DNA from: Anaerorudis cellulosivorans
GTDB lineage: Bacteria; Bacteroidota; Bacteroidia; Bacteroidales; Dysgonomonadaceae
Assembly (NCBI RefSeq): GCF_025943985.1
Contig: NZ_JAPCWE010000002.1
Span: 124,001-188,000, forward strand
Direction of reading: 5' to 3'
DNA length: 64,000 nt
The number at the start of each line of letters is the position of its first letter. The first letter of the stretch is position 1. The position numbers and the translations under genes are program-made. This document shows positions 36,626-46,697 of this stretch, piece after piece. Under the pieces are notes generated by a model. It had not been told where the DNA came from. It did no database searches and saw only the letters and a program-made list of their open reading frames with translations.

Positions 36626-39241
36626 ATGAGTAGAGAAATTGCCGAAACTCCATTAATGAAACAATATATCACGATCAAAAAACAGTATCCCGATGCGGTG
36701 CTGCTGTTTCGTGTAGGCGATTTTTACGAAACTTTTTCCGATGACGCCATCGTTGCCTCGGAAATATTGGGAATCACCCTCACACGGCGTGCCAATGGAG
36801 CTGCACAGTTTGTGGAGTTGGCCGGCTTTCCTCATCATGCACTCGACACCTATCTGCCCAAACTGATTCGGGCGGGCAAACGCGTAGCCATTTGCGACCA
36901 ACTGGAAGATCCAAAGAAAGCGAAAAAACTCGTCAAGCGCGGCATTACCGAACTGGTAACCCCGGGTGTTTCCATTGGCGACACTATCCTCAATCACAAA
37001 GAGAACAATTTTCTCTGTTCGCTTCATTTTTCAAACGGCAAACTATTCGGTATTTCGTTTCTCGATATTTCCACGGGCGAATTTCTGACTTCCGAAGGAT
37101 CGCGAGAAGATATCGATAAGCTGCTTTCCAACTTCTCTCCCAAAGAAATCCTCATCGAACGGGGCAACAAAAAGAGATTCGAAGAACACTTCGGCAGCAA
37201 TTACTTTTTATTTGAGCTCGACGACTGGATTTTCACGGAGGACTCCGCCAACGAACGATTATTAAAACATTTTCAAACCAAAAACCTGAAAGGCTTCGGC
37301 GTTGAACATCTGTCCTTGGGAATCATTGCTTCGGGAGCTATTTTGCACTATCTGGATATTACGCAACACACGCAGATCAGCCACATTGTATCGTTAAAAC
37401 GCATCGAAGAAGATCATTATGTTCGTCTCGACAAGTTTACAGTACGAAATCTGGAATTGCTTGCTCCACTCAACGAGGGAGGGAAAAGCCTGCTCGATGT
37501 GCTGGACAAAACCATTACCCCTATGGGTTCGCGGTTGTTGCGGCGGTGGATCGTATTCCCGCTGAAAGACATCAACCCCATCGAAAAACGGCTGGACGTG
37601 GTTGAAAACTTTTTCCGTGAACCGGAACTCAAAGAACTGCTCGAAGAGCAACTCTCCCTCATTGGCGATTTGGAAAGGATCATTTCGAAAGCCGCCGTCG
37701 GGCGAATCACACCGCGCGAAGTAGTACAGCTGAAAATCGCCCTCTCAGCCATCGAACCCATCCGGGACGCCTTTTTGGCATCCGACAATATCAATCTCAA
37801 AGAGATGGGCGAAAAATTGAACCCCTGTCCGTTGATCCGCGACCGCATTGAAAAAGAAATCGTATCCGACCCGCCTACCCTCCTGAACAAAGGCGGAATC
37901 ATCCGAAAAGGGGTCAGCAACGAGCTCGACGAACTTCGCGATATTGCCTATTCGGGAAAAGATTATTTGCAACGGATACAAAAACGTGAAAGCGAAAAGA
38001 CAGGAATTTCGTCGCTTAAAATCGGATTCAATAACGTGTTCGGTTATTATATCGAAGTACGCAACACGCACAAAGACAAAGTACCCGAAAGCTGGATACG
38101 CAAACAAACGCTGGTCAGTGCCGAACGTTACATCACCGAAGAATTGAAAGAATACGAAGAAAAAATTCTGGGGGCAGAAGAGAAAATCATCACCCTCGAA
38201 ACCGAGCTCTACAATGCGCTCGTGGAAAGTTTGATAGAATATATTCCCATCATCCAAATCAATGCCAACATTGTTGCCCGGATCGATTGTCTGTTGTCTT
38301 TTGCCAACGTGGCTCAAACGAACAACTATATCCGTCCCGAAATCAACGAAACGGATATTCTCGACATTAAAAACGGTCGCCATCCCGTTATCGAAAAAGA
38401 GCTTCCACCCGACGATCCGTATATTGCCAACGATGTGTATCTCGACAACGAAACCCGGCAAATCCTCATCATTACCGGTCCCAACATGTCGGGCAAATCG
38501 GCATTGCTTCGCCAAACGGCACTCATCACACTCATGGCGCAAATGGGATGCTTTGTTCCTGCCGATTCGGCAAAAATCGGTGTGGTCGATAAGATATTCA
38601 CCCGTGTTGGTGCATCCGACAATATCTCGCTGGGCGAATCTACGTTTATGGTAGAAATGAACGAAGCCGCCAATATTCTCAATAATCTCTCGCAACGCAG
38701 CCTTGTGCTTTTCGACGAACTCGGGCGCGGAACCAGCACCTACGACGGTATCTCCATTGCCTGGGCCATTGTGGAATACATTCACGAACACCCCTACGCA
38801 CACGCAAAGACCCTTTTTGCCACCCACTATCACGAATTGAACGAAATGGAGAAGACGTTCAAACGCATCAAAAACTATAACGTATCCGTAAAAGAGATCG
38901 GCAACAAGGTCATTTTTCTTCGAAAACTGGTACCCGGCGGAAGCGAACACAGCTTCGGTATTCATGTGGCACAAATGGCCGGAATGCCGCAAAGCATCAC
39001 AAAAAGAGCGGCTTCCATACTGAAACAGATGGAATCGAACAACCGAAAAGAAGGCATCGGCAAACCCATCCACGACATTATCGAAAAACGCGAAGGTTAC
39101 CAACTGAGTTTTTTTCGACTCGACGATCCGGTATTGAGTCAAGTACGCGACGAAATCATCAATTTGGATATAAATACGTTAACCCCTATTGAAGCGCTCA
39201 ATAAACTCAACGAAATCAAAAAAATCGTAACAGGAAAATGA
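36626..39241 (+). CDS. mutS: DNA mismatch repair protein MutS
   Basis: 871 residues, full length for MutS1. The mismatch-binding Phe lies in [16 protein letters not shown] near residue 30, with Glu two residues later. The connector and core follow; the lever/clamp includes [15 protein letters not shown]. The ATPase domain has Walker [25 protein letters not shown], Walker [17 protein letters not shown] and the ATHYHEL motif. The C-terminal helix-turn-helix region ends the protein. It recognises mispairs and recruits MutL. It is preceded by the aspS-like promoter element. MutL is not in the window. Confidence 0.98.
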   Translation: MSREIAETPLMKQYITIKKQYPDAVLLFRVGDFYETFSDDAIVASEILGITLTRRANGAAQFVELAGFPHHALDTYLPKLIRAGKRVAICDQLEDPKKAKKLVKRGITELVTPGVSIGDTILNHKENNFLCSLHFSNGKLFGISFLDISTGEFLTSEGSREDIDKLLSNFSPKEILIERGNKKRFEEHFGSNYFLFELDDWIFTEDSANERLLKHFQTKNLKGFGVEHLSLGIIASGAILHYLDITQHTQISHIVSLKRIEEDHYVRLDKFTVRNLELLAPLNEGGKSLLDVLDKTITPMGSRLLRRWIVFPLKDINPIEKRLDVVENFFREPELKELLEEQLSLIGDLERIISKAAVGRITPREVVQLKIALSAIEPIRDAFLASDNINLKEMGEKLNPCPLIRDRIEKEIVSDPPTLLNKGGIIRKGVSNELDELRDIAYSGKDYLQRIQKRESEKTGISSLKIGFNNVFGYYIEVRNTHKDKVPESWIRKQTLVSAERYITEELKEYEEKILGAEEKIITLETELYNALVESLIEYIPIIQINANIVARIDCLLSFANVAQTNNYIRPEINETDILDIKNGRHPVIEKELPPDDPYIANDVYLDNETRQILIITGPNMSGKSALLRQTALITLMAQMGCFVPADSAKIGVVDKIFTRVGASDNISLGESTFMVEMNEAANILNNLSQRSLVLFDELGRGTSTYDGISIAWAIVEYIHEHPYAHAKTLFATHYHELNEMEKTFKRIKNYNVSVKEIGNKVIFLRKLVPGGSEHSFGIHVAQMAGMPQSITKRAASILKQMESNNRKEGIGKPIHDIIEKREGYQLSFFRLDDPVLSQVRDEIINLDINTLTPIEALNKLNEIKKIVTGK

Positions 39242-39325
39242 TGCATTCTCATTCGAAAAATAAACAATTCATTTTTACGATTGTTATTTAAATGAGAATA
39301 TAACATCATTTAAATGCACACAACT

Positions 39326-39793
39326 ATGAAACTAAAAAAATTATTCCTTACAAGTTTATTGGCTATTGCCTTAACAACTACACTTCAAGCGCAGGATTAT
39401 CAAAGTGCTTTCGGCGTCAGATTAGGTTACGATAGCGGTCTGACTTACAAGAATTTCTTTTCTATCGGAAATGCTTTTGAGGGAATTCTAAGCGCGTCGC
39501 CTCATCATTTTCAGTTGACGGGGTTGTATGAATACCAGCAACCGGTGCCGGGGGCTCCCAATCTCGACTGGTATTTGGGACTCGGAGCACATCTGGGTGG
39601 TCTGTATGACAAGGAACACCGCGATAATGGCTTTCTTTTGGGTGCAGACCTTATTGCCGGAGTCGAGTACATCTTTCCTCAGGCACCTTTTGCCCTTTCA
39701 CTCGACTGGAAACCGTCGATTAACTTTCTCAACGATTACAATGACTACTGGTATGCGGGTTTCGCTCTGAGTTTAAGGTATCGATTTAACTGA
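39326..39793 (+). CDS. Small outer-membrane beta-barrel protein of unknown role
   Basis: 155 residues from the ATG at 39326, chosen because MKLKKLFLTSLLAIALTT is a clean signal peptide (cleavage near LQAQ-D); an ATG at 39314 would add four residues. The mature part has alternating aromatic/hydrophobic strands (SAFGVRLGYDSGLTYK, LDWYLGLGAHLGG, LGADLIAGVEYIF, YAGFALSLRYRFN) and ends in Phe-Asn, as in small eight-strand barrels. Similar proteins are common in Bacteroidota without a known function. Downstream is a palindromic intergenic element and a convergent gene. Confidence 0.75.
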   Translation: MKLKKLFLTSLLAIALTTTLQAQDYQSAFGVRLGYDSGLTYKNFFSIGNAFEGILSASPHHFQLTGLYEYQQPVPGAPNLDWYLGLGAHLGGLYDKEHRDNGFLLGADLIAGVEYIFPQAPFALSLDWKPSINFLNDYNDYWYAGFALSLRYRFN

Positions 39794-39824
39794 TTTCCTT
39801 CCTTAAACTCCTATTCCATAAATC

Positions 39825-39896
39825 AAAAGAGGGTGCATCACATGTGTGATTTCACCCTCTTTGTATTCGTACTCCCCTTATGGGAGACAATTTCAA
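39825..39896 (+). terminator. Palindromic intergenic element, copy B (likely bidirectional terminator)
   Basis: Begins AAAAGAGGGTGCATCACA and folds onto TGTGATTTCACCCTCTTT, then continues TTTGTATTCGTACTCC and a second small hairpin, CTCCCCTTATGGGAG, ending GACAATTTCAA. The whole 72 bases align with the reverse complement of copy A at 7067-7140. Between two convergent genes. Confidence 0.7.
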
Positions 39897-39978
39897 CTAT
39901 TCGATTCTCATTATCAGCGGCTTATTTAGATACAGCCGTTTTTATTTCGTATTTTCCCGATTTCGATGCGTGATGTTT

Positions 39979-41061
39979 TTACGGAAAACGATAAACCACA
40001 CTGTTAATATTCATTCCGGCACCCACGGAGGCCATCACCACCGTATCTCCTTTGGCGAGCTCATGATTGTCCAATTCGCCGCGCACAATCATATCCAACA
40101 AGGTGGGAATGGTAGCCACCGACGAATTCCCCAACCACGAAATGGTCATCGGCATCACCTCATCGGGCACAACGTCGATGTTGTAAAGTTTGAACAACCG
40201 TTTAAGAATGGCTTCATCCATTTTGCCGTTGGCCTGGTGAATAAGGATTTTCTTTACCTGTTCGATGCCGATATTCAATTTATCGAGTCCGGCCTTGATA
40301 GTCGAAGGCACATTTTCCAACGCATACTGATATAACCGACGTCCGTTCATTTTCAGGTAATAATCTTTCTTCTCGGCCAATTTGGGATTGTAGGAATATC
40401 CCATGTGAAGCAGATGTGCATAATTGAGTGCATCGGTACGGCTGTTATGACCGAGAACACCTACCGGCACGTCGCTCTCGCAAGGTTCCAGCACAGCAGC
40501 TCCGGCGCCATCGGCATAGATCATGCTGTCGCGGTCGTGAGGATCGGATATGCGCGACAATATATCGGCTCCGATGACCAGTACTTTTTTGGCTTCACCC
40601 GACCGAATGTAATAATCGGCCTGAATAAGGGCCTGCACCCATCCCGGGCACCCAAACAAAATATCGTAGGCAACGGTAAAGGGATTGGCTATCCCCAATT
40701 TTTGCTTGGTGCGTGAAGAAAGCGTCGGCAAAATATCCATACGATTATTATCGACCAACGTTTCCCCGAAATTGTGCGCGAAAATAATATAATCGAGTTC
40801 CTCCTTATCGATTCCTGCAGCTTCCATTGCCCGCTGAGCAGCGATAACTGCCAAATCGGAAGTAACCTGATCGTCTTCGGCATAGCGTCGTTCGGAAATA
40901 GTGGTGATTTCTTCAAATTTTCGTACGATTTCTTCGTTAGGAATGGGCAACTTTTCTCCATTGGTATCGTAAAATTCATACGACAAAAAATCGTTGTTGG
41001 TCATCCGTTTTGTGGGTACAAAACATCCTGTTCCCGTAATAACACTGTATATTTTTTTCAT
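39979..41061 (-). CDS. KAS III-like 3-oxoacyl-ACP synthase family protein
   Basis: 360 residues from the ATG at 41061 (MKKIYSVITGTGCFVPT); an open stretch back to 41118 is not needed. Thiolase fold with the nucleophile Cys in YDILFGCPGWVQAL, His in LIHQANGKMDEAI and Asn in WLGNSSVATIP, the FabH triad. It is one of two FabH relatives here; the canonical one is at 56747. Divergence from FabH and lack of fatty-acid neighbours suggest a specialised condensing role, for example priming an unusual acyl chain. The family is certain and the substrate unknown. Divergent from lpxD. Confidence 0.88.
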   Translation of the reverse strand: MKKIYSVITGTGCFVPTKRMTNNDFLSYEFYDTNGEKLPIPNEEIVRKFEEITTISERRYAEDDQVTSDLAVIAAQRAMEAAGIDKEELDYIIFAHNFGETLVDNNRMDILPTLSSRTKQKLGIANPFTVAYDILFGCPGWVQALIQADYYIRSGEAKKVLVIGADILSRISDPHDRDSMIYADGAGAAVLEPCESDVPVGVLGHNSRTDALNYAHLLHMGYSYNPKLAEKKDYYLKMNGRRLYQYALENVPSTIKAGLDKLNIGIEQVKKILIHQANGKMDEAILKRLFKLYNIDVVPDEVMPMTISWLGNSSVATIPTLLDMIVRGELDNHELAKGDTVVMASVGAGMNINSVVYRFP

Positions 41062-41272
41062 AAAAAAGGCAATTTTTTCGTTTTTTGTATTTCCAATTTT
41101 CCTAAAAACTTCATGCAAATGTAGAAAATATAAATCGGAAAACCGCTCAAACCGATAAAAATTTTGAGAAGCTATTGATTATTTTTATGATATCATTCTT
41201 TCGTACAATCAAAATTTATTCGTTAATTTGCAAAATTAAATAACATCCTTTTTTAGTTATAAAGAATACATA

Positions 41273-42316
41273 ATGACTTTTTCTGCGAAACAAATTGCTG
41301 ATCATCTGCATGGTGAAATAATTGGCAATCCCGATGTACAAGTTCATTCATTTGCCAAAATAGAAGAAGGAAAGCCGGGAACCATCACGTTTCTGTCGAA
41401 CCCGAAATATACGCACTATATATACGAAACCCAAGCCGATATTGTTTTGGTCAACAGCGATTTTGTTCCCGAAAAGCCCATAAAGGCTACAATGATTAAA
41501 GTCCCGAACGCTTACTCGGCGCTGGCCTCATTATTGGAGCTGGTTGAGATGAACACTCCCAAAAAGACGGGCATCGACGTTCGAAGTGCCATAGCTTCAT
41601 CGGCTCAACTGGGTAAAAATATTTACATTGGCGCCTTCACCGTAGTGGAAGAAAATGCCAAAATAGGCGATAATTGCCAAATTTATCCTCAGGTTTACAT
41701 TGGCGACAATGTAAAAATCGGGAAAAACACCCTTATCCATTCCGGAGTAAAAATCTATCGGGACTGCATCATCGGCGACAATTGCATTCTTCATTCCGGA
41801 GCCGTTATCGGCGCCGAAGGATTCGGTTTCAGTCGCGAAAAAGACGGTTATCGCAAAATACCCCAAACGGGCAATGTGATCATCGAAAACGATGTGGAAA
41901 TCGGAGCAAACACCACCATAGACCGGGCAGTCTTTGGTTCAACCATCATCCATCAAGGCGTAAAACTCGATAACCTTATTCACATAGCACATAATTGCGA
42001 AATAGGAAAAAATACCGTCATGGCAGCTCAAGTGGGCATTGCCGGCTCATCAAAAATAGGAGAAAACTGCGTTTTCGGTGGTCAGGTAGGTATAGGAGGC
42101 CACGTAACCATTGGCGATGATTCGCAAATCGGTGCACAATCGGGAATCCTCAGCAATACCCCAAAAGGATCCCGCATCATCGGAACGCCTGCCATTCCCG
42201 TGAAAAATTACTTCCGCTCAAGCGTGCTCTTTGCCAAATTGCCCGCCATGGATCGTGAGCTGAGAGCCCTCAAAACAGAAATCGAAGAATTGAAGAAAAA
42301 ATTAGAAGAAAAATAA
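41273..42316 (+). CDS. lpxD: UDP-3-O-acylglucosamine N-acyltransferase
   Basis: 347 residues. Third step of lipid A synthesis: adds a second 3-hydroxyacyl chain to the deacylated UDP-sugar. N-terminal uridine-binding domain ([36 protein letters not shown]), then hexapeptide repeats building the left-handed helix, with the catalytic His in [11 protein letters not shown] and the family sequence [34 protein letters not shown] (positions about 183-216). Ends in a charged helix ([18 protein letters not shown]). First gene of lpxD-lpxC/fabZ-lpxA. Confidence 0.97.
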   Translation: MTFSAKQIADHLHGEIIGNPDVQVHSFAKIEEGKPGTITFLSNPKYTHYIYETQADIVLVNSDFVPEKPIKATMIKVPNAYSALASLLELVEMNTPKKTGIDVRSAIASSAQLGKNIYIGAFTVVEENAKIGDNCQIYPQVYIGDNVKIGKNTLIHSGVKIYRDCIIGDNCILHSGAVIGAEGFGFSREKDGYRKIPQTGNVIIENDVEIGANTTIDRAVFGSTIIHQGVKLDNLIHIAHNCEIGKNTVMAAQVGIAGSSKIGENCVFGGQVGIGGHVTIGDDSQIGAQSGILSNTPKGSRIIGTPAIPVKNYFRSSVLFAKLPAMDRELRALKTEIEELKKKLEEK

Positions 42317-42376
42317 GCGGCTTTTACGTGGAACAAAAAACACTTCTTTTGTGAAATTTTAATAATCGAAGAAATA

Positions 42377-43759
42377 GTGAAACAGAAAACGTTAAAAAAA
42401 AGTTTTACCCTCAAGGGTAAAGGATTACATACGGGTTTGGATATCGAAATCACATTTAATCCGGCACCGGTAGATCACGGGTATAAAATTAAACGTGTCG
42501 ATTTGGAAAACCAACCCATCATCGAAGCACTAGCTGAAAATGTGATCAATACCGAACGCGAAACTCTTCTGGGAAAAGACAACGTAACCGTTGGCACGGT
42601 AGAGCACGGCCTTTCGGCACTCTACGGTCTCGAAATCGACAACTGCCTCATTGAGGTGAATGCACCTGAATTTCCCAATCTCGACGGCAGTGCTCTCGAA
42701 TATGTAAAAGCAATAAAAGAAGTAGGTATTGTCGATCAAGAAAGAGAAAAAGACTATTATATCGTAAGAAAAAAAATTGAGGTTGACGATCCGGTAACCG
42801 GTTCCAAACTCACCCTGCTTCCCGATGATTGTTTATGCATTAATTCGTTTATCGAATTCGATTCGCAATACATTCCTAACCAATCGGCTTCGATGGAAGG
42901 GTTGGCCGAATACGAAAAAGAAATCGCTCCGGCACGTACCTTTGTTTTCGTTCGCGATGTACTTCAATTATTCAAGGCAGGGTTGATAAAAGGAGGAAAT
43001 CTGGATAATGCCGTTGTTATTTATGAACGCAAACTTCCACAGGAAGAGCTCGACAAACTGGCCGATTTGATGAATGCTCCTCATCACGATGCCAATGAGC
43101 TCGGATACCTGAATCATCGTTCGCTTATTTTTCCCAACGAACCGGCAAGGCACAAAATTTTGGATCTCATCGGCGATATCGCACTCATCGGGAAACCGTT
43201 GAAAGGACGAATCATAGCCAAAAAACCCGGTCATCACATCAATAATCAATTGGCACGACTTATTCGCAAAGATATTCGGTTGAACGAAGTACAACCGCCC
43301 ATTTACGAGCCCGACAAGGAGCCTCTTATGGATATCAACCGCATCCGACAATTACTGCCCCATCGTTATCCTTTTTTGATGGTGGACAAAATCATTGAAA
43401 AAACGGACAGGTACATCGTCGGTATCAAAAACATTACGGCCAACGAGCCCTATTTTCTCGGACACTTCCCCGAAGAGCCCATCATGCCCGGCGTATTGCA
43501 GGTGGAAGCAATGGCACAAACGGGTGGTTTACTCGTTCTTTCCAGACTGGATGAACCGGAAAGATATTCCACCTATTTCCTGAAAATCGATAATGTAAAA
43601 TTCCGTCAGAAAGTGGTTCCGGGCGATACGCTCATTTTCAGGGTAGAACTCACGAGTGAAGTAAGAAGAGGCATTGCCACCATGAGAGGACTTGCTTTCA
43701 AAGGCGACAAAGTAGTTTCTGAGGCCGACTTCACGGCTCAAGTCATAAAAAACAAATAA
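42377..43759 (+). CDS. lpxC-fabZ: Bifunctional LpxC deacetylase / FabZ dehydratase
   Basis: 460 residues starting at GTG 42377, which gives the normal LpxC start (KQKTLKKSFTLKGKGLHTG). The N-terminal LpxC part (about 1-305) removes acetate from UDP-3-O-acyl-GlcNAc; zinc ligands are in TVEHGLSALYG and HKILDLIGD. The C-terminal FabZ part (about 315-460) dehydrates 3-hydroxyacyl-ACP: LLPHRYPFLMVDKI with its His, and GHFPEEPIMPGVLQVEAMAQ with its Glu. The fusion is characteristic of Bacteroidota and joins two enzymes that compete for the same 3-hydroxyacyl-ACP pool. Confidence 0.97.
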   Translation: MKQKTLKKSFTLKGKGLHTGLDIEITFNPAPVDHGYKIKRVDLENQPIIEALAENVINTERETLLGKDNVTVGTVEHGLSALYGLEIDNCLIEVNAPEFPNLDGSALEYVKAIKEVGIVDQEREKDYYIVRKKIEVDDPVTGSKLTLLPDDCLCINSFIEFDSQYIPNQSASMEGLAEYEKEIAPARTFVFVRDVLQLFKAGLIKGGNLDNAVVIYERKLPQEELDKLADLMNAPHHDANELGYLNHRSLIFPNEPARHKILDLIGDIALIGKPLKGRIIAKKPGHHINNQLARLIRKDIRLNEVQPPIYEPDKEPLMDINRIRQLLPHRYPFLMVDKIIEKTDRYIVGIKNITANEPYFLGHFPEEPIMPGVLQVEAMAQTGGLLVLSRLDEPERYSTYFLKIDNVKFRQKVVPGDTLIFRVELTSEVRRGIATMRGLAFKGDKVVSEADFTAQVIKNK

Positions 43760-43778
43760 ACAATAAACGGTTGAATAT

Positions 43779-44567
43779 ATGAATGCGATTTCTCCCTTGG
43801 CATTTGTGCACCCCGAAGCAATAATCGGAGACAATGTAACCATCGAACCCTTTGCCTACGTTGACAGAAATGTGGAGATTGGCAATGGAACACATATCAT
43901 GGCACATGCAACCATTCTTTACGGTGCGCGTATCGGAAACAATTGCACCCTATTTCCCCAGTCTACCATAGCCGCCATTCCTCAAGATCTGAAATTCAAA
44001 GGTGAAGATACCGTTGCCGTTATCGGCGACAGAACCGTTATCCGCGAGTGTGCCACCGTAAATCGGGGTACGGCTTCAAAAGGATTTACCATTGTTGGAG
44101 AAGATTGTCTCATTATGGCTTACAGTCATGTTGCGCACGATTGTGTGCTTAAAAATCATGTCATCCTGGGCAATGCGGCACAACTGGCCGGCGAGGTCGA
44201 AATAGACGATTATGCCATTGTGAGCGGCGGATCGCTGGTACATCAGTTTACCCGGATAGGGGCTCATGTGATGATTCAAGGCGGTTCAAAAATTTCCAAA
44301 GACATTCCCCCCTACGTGATGGTGGGGCGCGAACCCATATCCTACGTGGGATTGAATGTTGTGGGACTTCGCAGAAGAGGATTTACCGGTGAAAGAATCA
44401 ATTCTATACAGGAAATCTACCGCTATTTATACCAATCGGGATACAATACTACACAGGCAACCGAAAGAATAGAAAACGAACTTCCCGATTCCGAAGACCG
44501 AAACTATATCCTCGATTTTGTCCGCAACTCAAGCCGAGGCATTGTTCGAGGGAACATGGATGTATAA
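43779..44567 (+). CDS. lpxA: UDP-N-acetylglucosamine acyltransferase
   Basis: 262 residues. First committed step of lipid A synthesis: O-acylation of UDP-GlcNAc. Hexapeptide-repeat helix (AIIGDNVTIEPFAYVDRNVEIGNGTHIMAH), catalytic His in LIMAYSHVAHDCVLKNHVILGN, and family sequence RECATVNRGT. The C-terminal helical domain is GLRRRGFTGERINSIQEIYR. Begins 20 bases after lpxC-fabZ. The next gene starts five bases after its stop, so the lipid A genes run directly into agmatine deiminase, an association without an obvious metabolic reason. Confidence 0.97.
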   Translation: MNAISPLAFVHPEAIIGDNVTIEPFAYVDRNVEIGNGTHIMAHATILYGARIGNNCTLFPQSTIAAIPQDLKFKGEDTVAVIGDRTVIRECATVNRGTASKGFTIVGEDCLIMAYSHVAHDCVLKNHVILGNAAQLAGEVEIDDYAIVSGGSLVHQFTRIGAHVMIQGGSKISKDIPPYVMVGREPISYVGLNVVGLRRRGFTGERINSIQEIYRYLYQSGYNTTQATERIENELPDSEDRNYILDFVRNSSRGIVRGNMDV

Positions 44568-44571
44568 GCTC

Positions 44572-45594
44572 ATGACTCGCACGATATTTCCTGCCGAATG
44601 GTATCCGCAAAGCGGTGTACAGTTGACATGGCCACATGCCGGCACCGACTGGTTCGACATGCTCGACGAGGTAATCCCTTGTTATGTTGCCATTGCAAAA
44701 GAAATTTTGAAACGCGAAAAACTGCTCGTGGTTTGTCCCGATGGGGATGATGTGCTCCGACACTTCAACAAAGAAGAACGAAAAAACCTCCTCGTGGCGG
44801 TAGTCAGAAGCAACGACACATGGGCGCGCGATCACGGCGCTCTTTCCGTATTTAGGGATGGGAAGCCCGTCATTCTCGATTTCGGATTCAACGCTTGGGG
44901 ACTGAAATTTGCGGCAAATTACGACAACCAAATCACCGGTGGACTTTATGCTCAAGACATTTTTCAACCCCAGGTGCAATACCGTTGCCATCTCAATTTC
45001 ATTTTGGAAGGAGGCTCAATAGAGTCAGACGGCAAGGGGACGCTCCTTGCTACCTCTGAATGTCACACTTCGCCCAACCGAAATCAACCGATGGAGCTCG
45101 ACGATATCGAGCAGTATCTGAAAACAACCTTGGGGGCAGAACGCGTGCTCTGGCTCAATCATGGCTATCTTGAAGGCGACGACACCGACCACCACATCGA
45201 TACACTTGCCCGTTTCTGCAACGAACACACCATCGCTTACGTACAATGTACCAACCGGGACGACGAACATTTCGACGAACTGCAAGCGATGGAAAAGGAA
45301 CTACGGTCGTTTGTCACGGCAGAAGGGAAACACTACACGTTGATTCCTTTACCCATGGCCGATGCCGTCTATTCCGAAGGCTATCGACTTCCTGCCACTT
45401 ACGCCAATTTTCTCATCATCAACGGTGCCGTGCTCATGCCCTGTTATGGCACGCCGAGAGACGAAATGGCCAAACAGCAGCTACAGAAAGCTTTTACCGA
45501 CAGAACGATTGTCGGCATCGACTGCCGACCGCTCATCCGACAACACGGGTCGCTGCACTGCACAGCCATGCAATATCCGCAAGGGTTTCTTTAA
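44572..45594 (+). CDS. aguA: Agmatine deiminase
   Basis: 341 residues from the ATG at 44572 (MTRTIFPAEWYPQSGVQLTWPH); an upstream TTG lies inside lpxA. Converts agmatine to N-carbamoylputrescine and ammonia. The guanidine-modifying fold is seen in SNDTWARDHGALSVF, FNAWGLKF, FILEGGSIESDGKGTLLAT, LWLNHGYLEGDDTDHHIDTLARF, and the catalytic Cys in GSLHCTAMQYPQGF. Belongs to the bacterial peptidyl-arginine-deiminase-like family; because N-carbamoylputrescine amidase follows at 45822, the agmatine assignment is favoured over protein arginine deimination. No signal peptide, so cytoplasmic. Confidence 0.92.
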   Translation: MTRTIFPAEWYPQSGVQLTWPHAGTDWFDMLDEVIPCYVAIAKEILKREKLLVVCPDGDDVLRHFNKEERKNLLVAVVRSNDTWARDHGALSVFRDGKPVILDFGFNAWGLKFAANYDNQITGGLYAQDIFQPQVQYRCHLNFILEGGSIESDGKGTLLATSECHTSPNRNQPMELDDIEQYLKTTLGAERVLWLNHGYLEGDDTDHHIDTLARFCNEHTIAYVQCTNRDDEHFDELQAMEKELRSFVTAEGKHYTLIPLPMADAVYSEGYRLPATYANFLIINGAVLMPCYGTPRDEMAKQQLQKAFTDRTIVGIDCRPLIRQHGSLHCTAMQYPQGFL

Positions 45595-45821
45595 ACAGGA
45601 TACCCGTAAAACGAGACAAGCAGGTGTACAATACACTATCCGCAAGTTTTGTTTAAACCATGAGTCTACTTGAATAAGTCTTATTTATTGAAGATGAGCA
45701 AAAAATCAACCATAAAATCAGGTTTCCACAAAATTAATTTTCGGTATTTTGAATTTTATAAAGCAGACTCAACCATTCAACTATAAAAAGAAACGAGTGA
45801 GAAGAAAAAACAACTAAAACA

Positions 45822-46697
45822 ATGAAAGTAGGAATCATACAACAAGCCAACACCGCCGATATACAGGAAAACGTTTCGCGACTGCAAATGGCCATCCGCA
45901 CACTTGCCCGCCAAGGGGCAGAACTTATTGTGATGCAGGAGCTGCATAACGGTCTGTACTTTTGCCAAACGGAAGATCCGCATGTTTTCGAACAGGCCGA
46001 AACCATTCCCGGCCCCTCAACACTCAAGTTCGGTCAACTTGCAAAAGAACTGGGTGTGATCATTGTGCTTTCGCTTTTTGAGAAACGTGCTGCCGGCCTT
46101 TACCACAACACTGCTGTCGTGATCGAAAAAGACGGCACTATTGCCGGAAAATACCGCAAAATGCACATTCCCGACGATCCTGGATATTACGAGAAATTCT
46201 ATTTCACCCCCGGCGATTTGGGTTTTATCCCCATACCTACCTCCGTTGGAAAACTCGGCGTGTTGGTTTGCTGGGATCAATGGTTCCCCGAAGCAGCACG
46301 ATTGATGGCGCTGGCCGGTGCCGATCTGCTGATTTACCCCACCGCCATCGGGATGGAACTCACCGACACCGAAGAAGAGCAACAACGCCAGCTCGAGGCG
46401 TGGATAACCGTTCAGCGGGGGCATGCCGTAGCCAATGCCCTTCCCGTTATTTCGGTAAACCGTACCGGATACGAACCCGATCCTTCCGGTCAGACACACG
46501 GCATCCGGTTTTGGGGAAACAGTTTTGTTTGCGGACCTCAGGGCGAGATGCTTTTCCGGGCACCGGAAGATAAAGAAGTAGCCGAAATTGTTGAGATCGA
46601 CACCCTCCGCACCGAACACACCCGCAGGATATGGCCATTTTTGCGCGACCGCCGAATCGACGCCTACGGGGATCTCACCAAAAGATTCAGAGATTAA
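45822..46697 (+). CDS. aguB: N-carbamoylputrescine amidase
   Basis: 291 residues of the nitrilase superfamily. Hydrolyses N-carbamoylputrescine to putrescine, CO2 and ammonia. The Glu-Lys-Cys triad is visible: Glu in IVMQELHNGLYF, Lys in KYRKMHIPDDPGYYEKFYF, Cys in LVCWDQWFPEAARLMAL. The sequence around PDDPGYYEKFYFTPGD is typical of this branch. With aguA it completes the agmatine-to-putrescine route. The 227-base gap between the two genes holds no other gene and only a weak promoter-like sequence near 45750, so it may have separate control. Confidence 0.95.
   Translation: MKVGIIQQANTADIQENVSRLQMAIRTLARQGAELIVMQELHNGLYFCQTEDPHVFEQAETIPGPSTLKFGQLAKELGVIIVLSLFEKRAAGLYHNTAVVIEKDGTIAGKYRKMHIPDDPGYYEKFYFTPGDLGFIPIPTSVGKLGVLVCWDQWFPEAARLMALAGADLLIYPTAIGMELTDTEEEQQRQLEAWITVQRGHAVANALPVISVNRTGYEPDPSGQTHGIRFWGNSFVCGPQGEMLFRAPEDKEVAEIVEIDTLRTEHTRRIWPFLRDRRIDAYGDLTKRFRD

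Noticed and set aside
37745-39142. 465-codon minus-strand reading frame opposite mutS
   Set aside because: Shadow of mutS; composition is typical of antisense frames and no family features are present.
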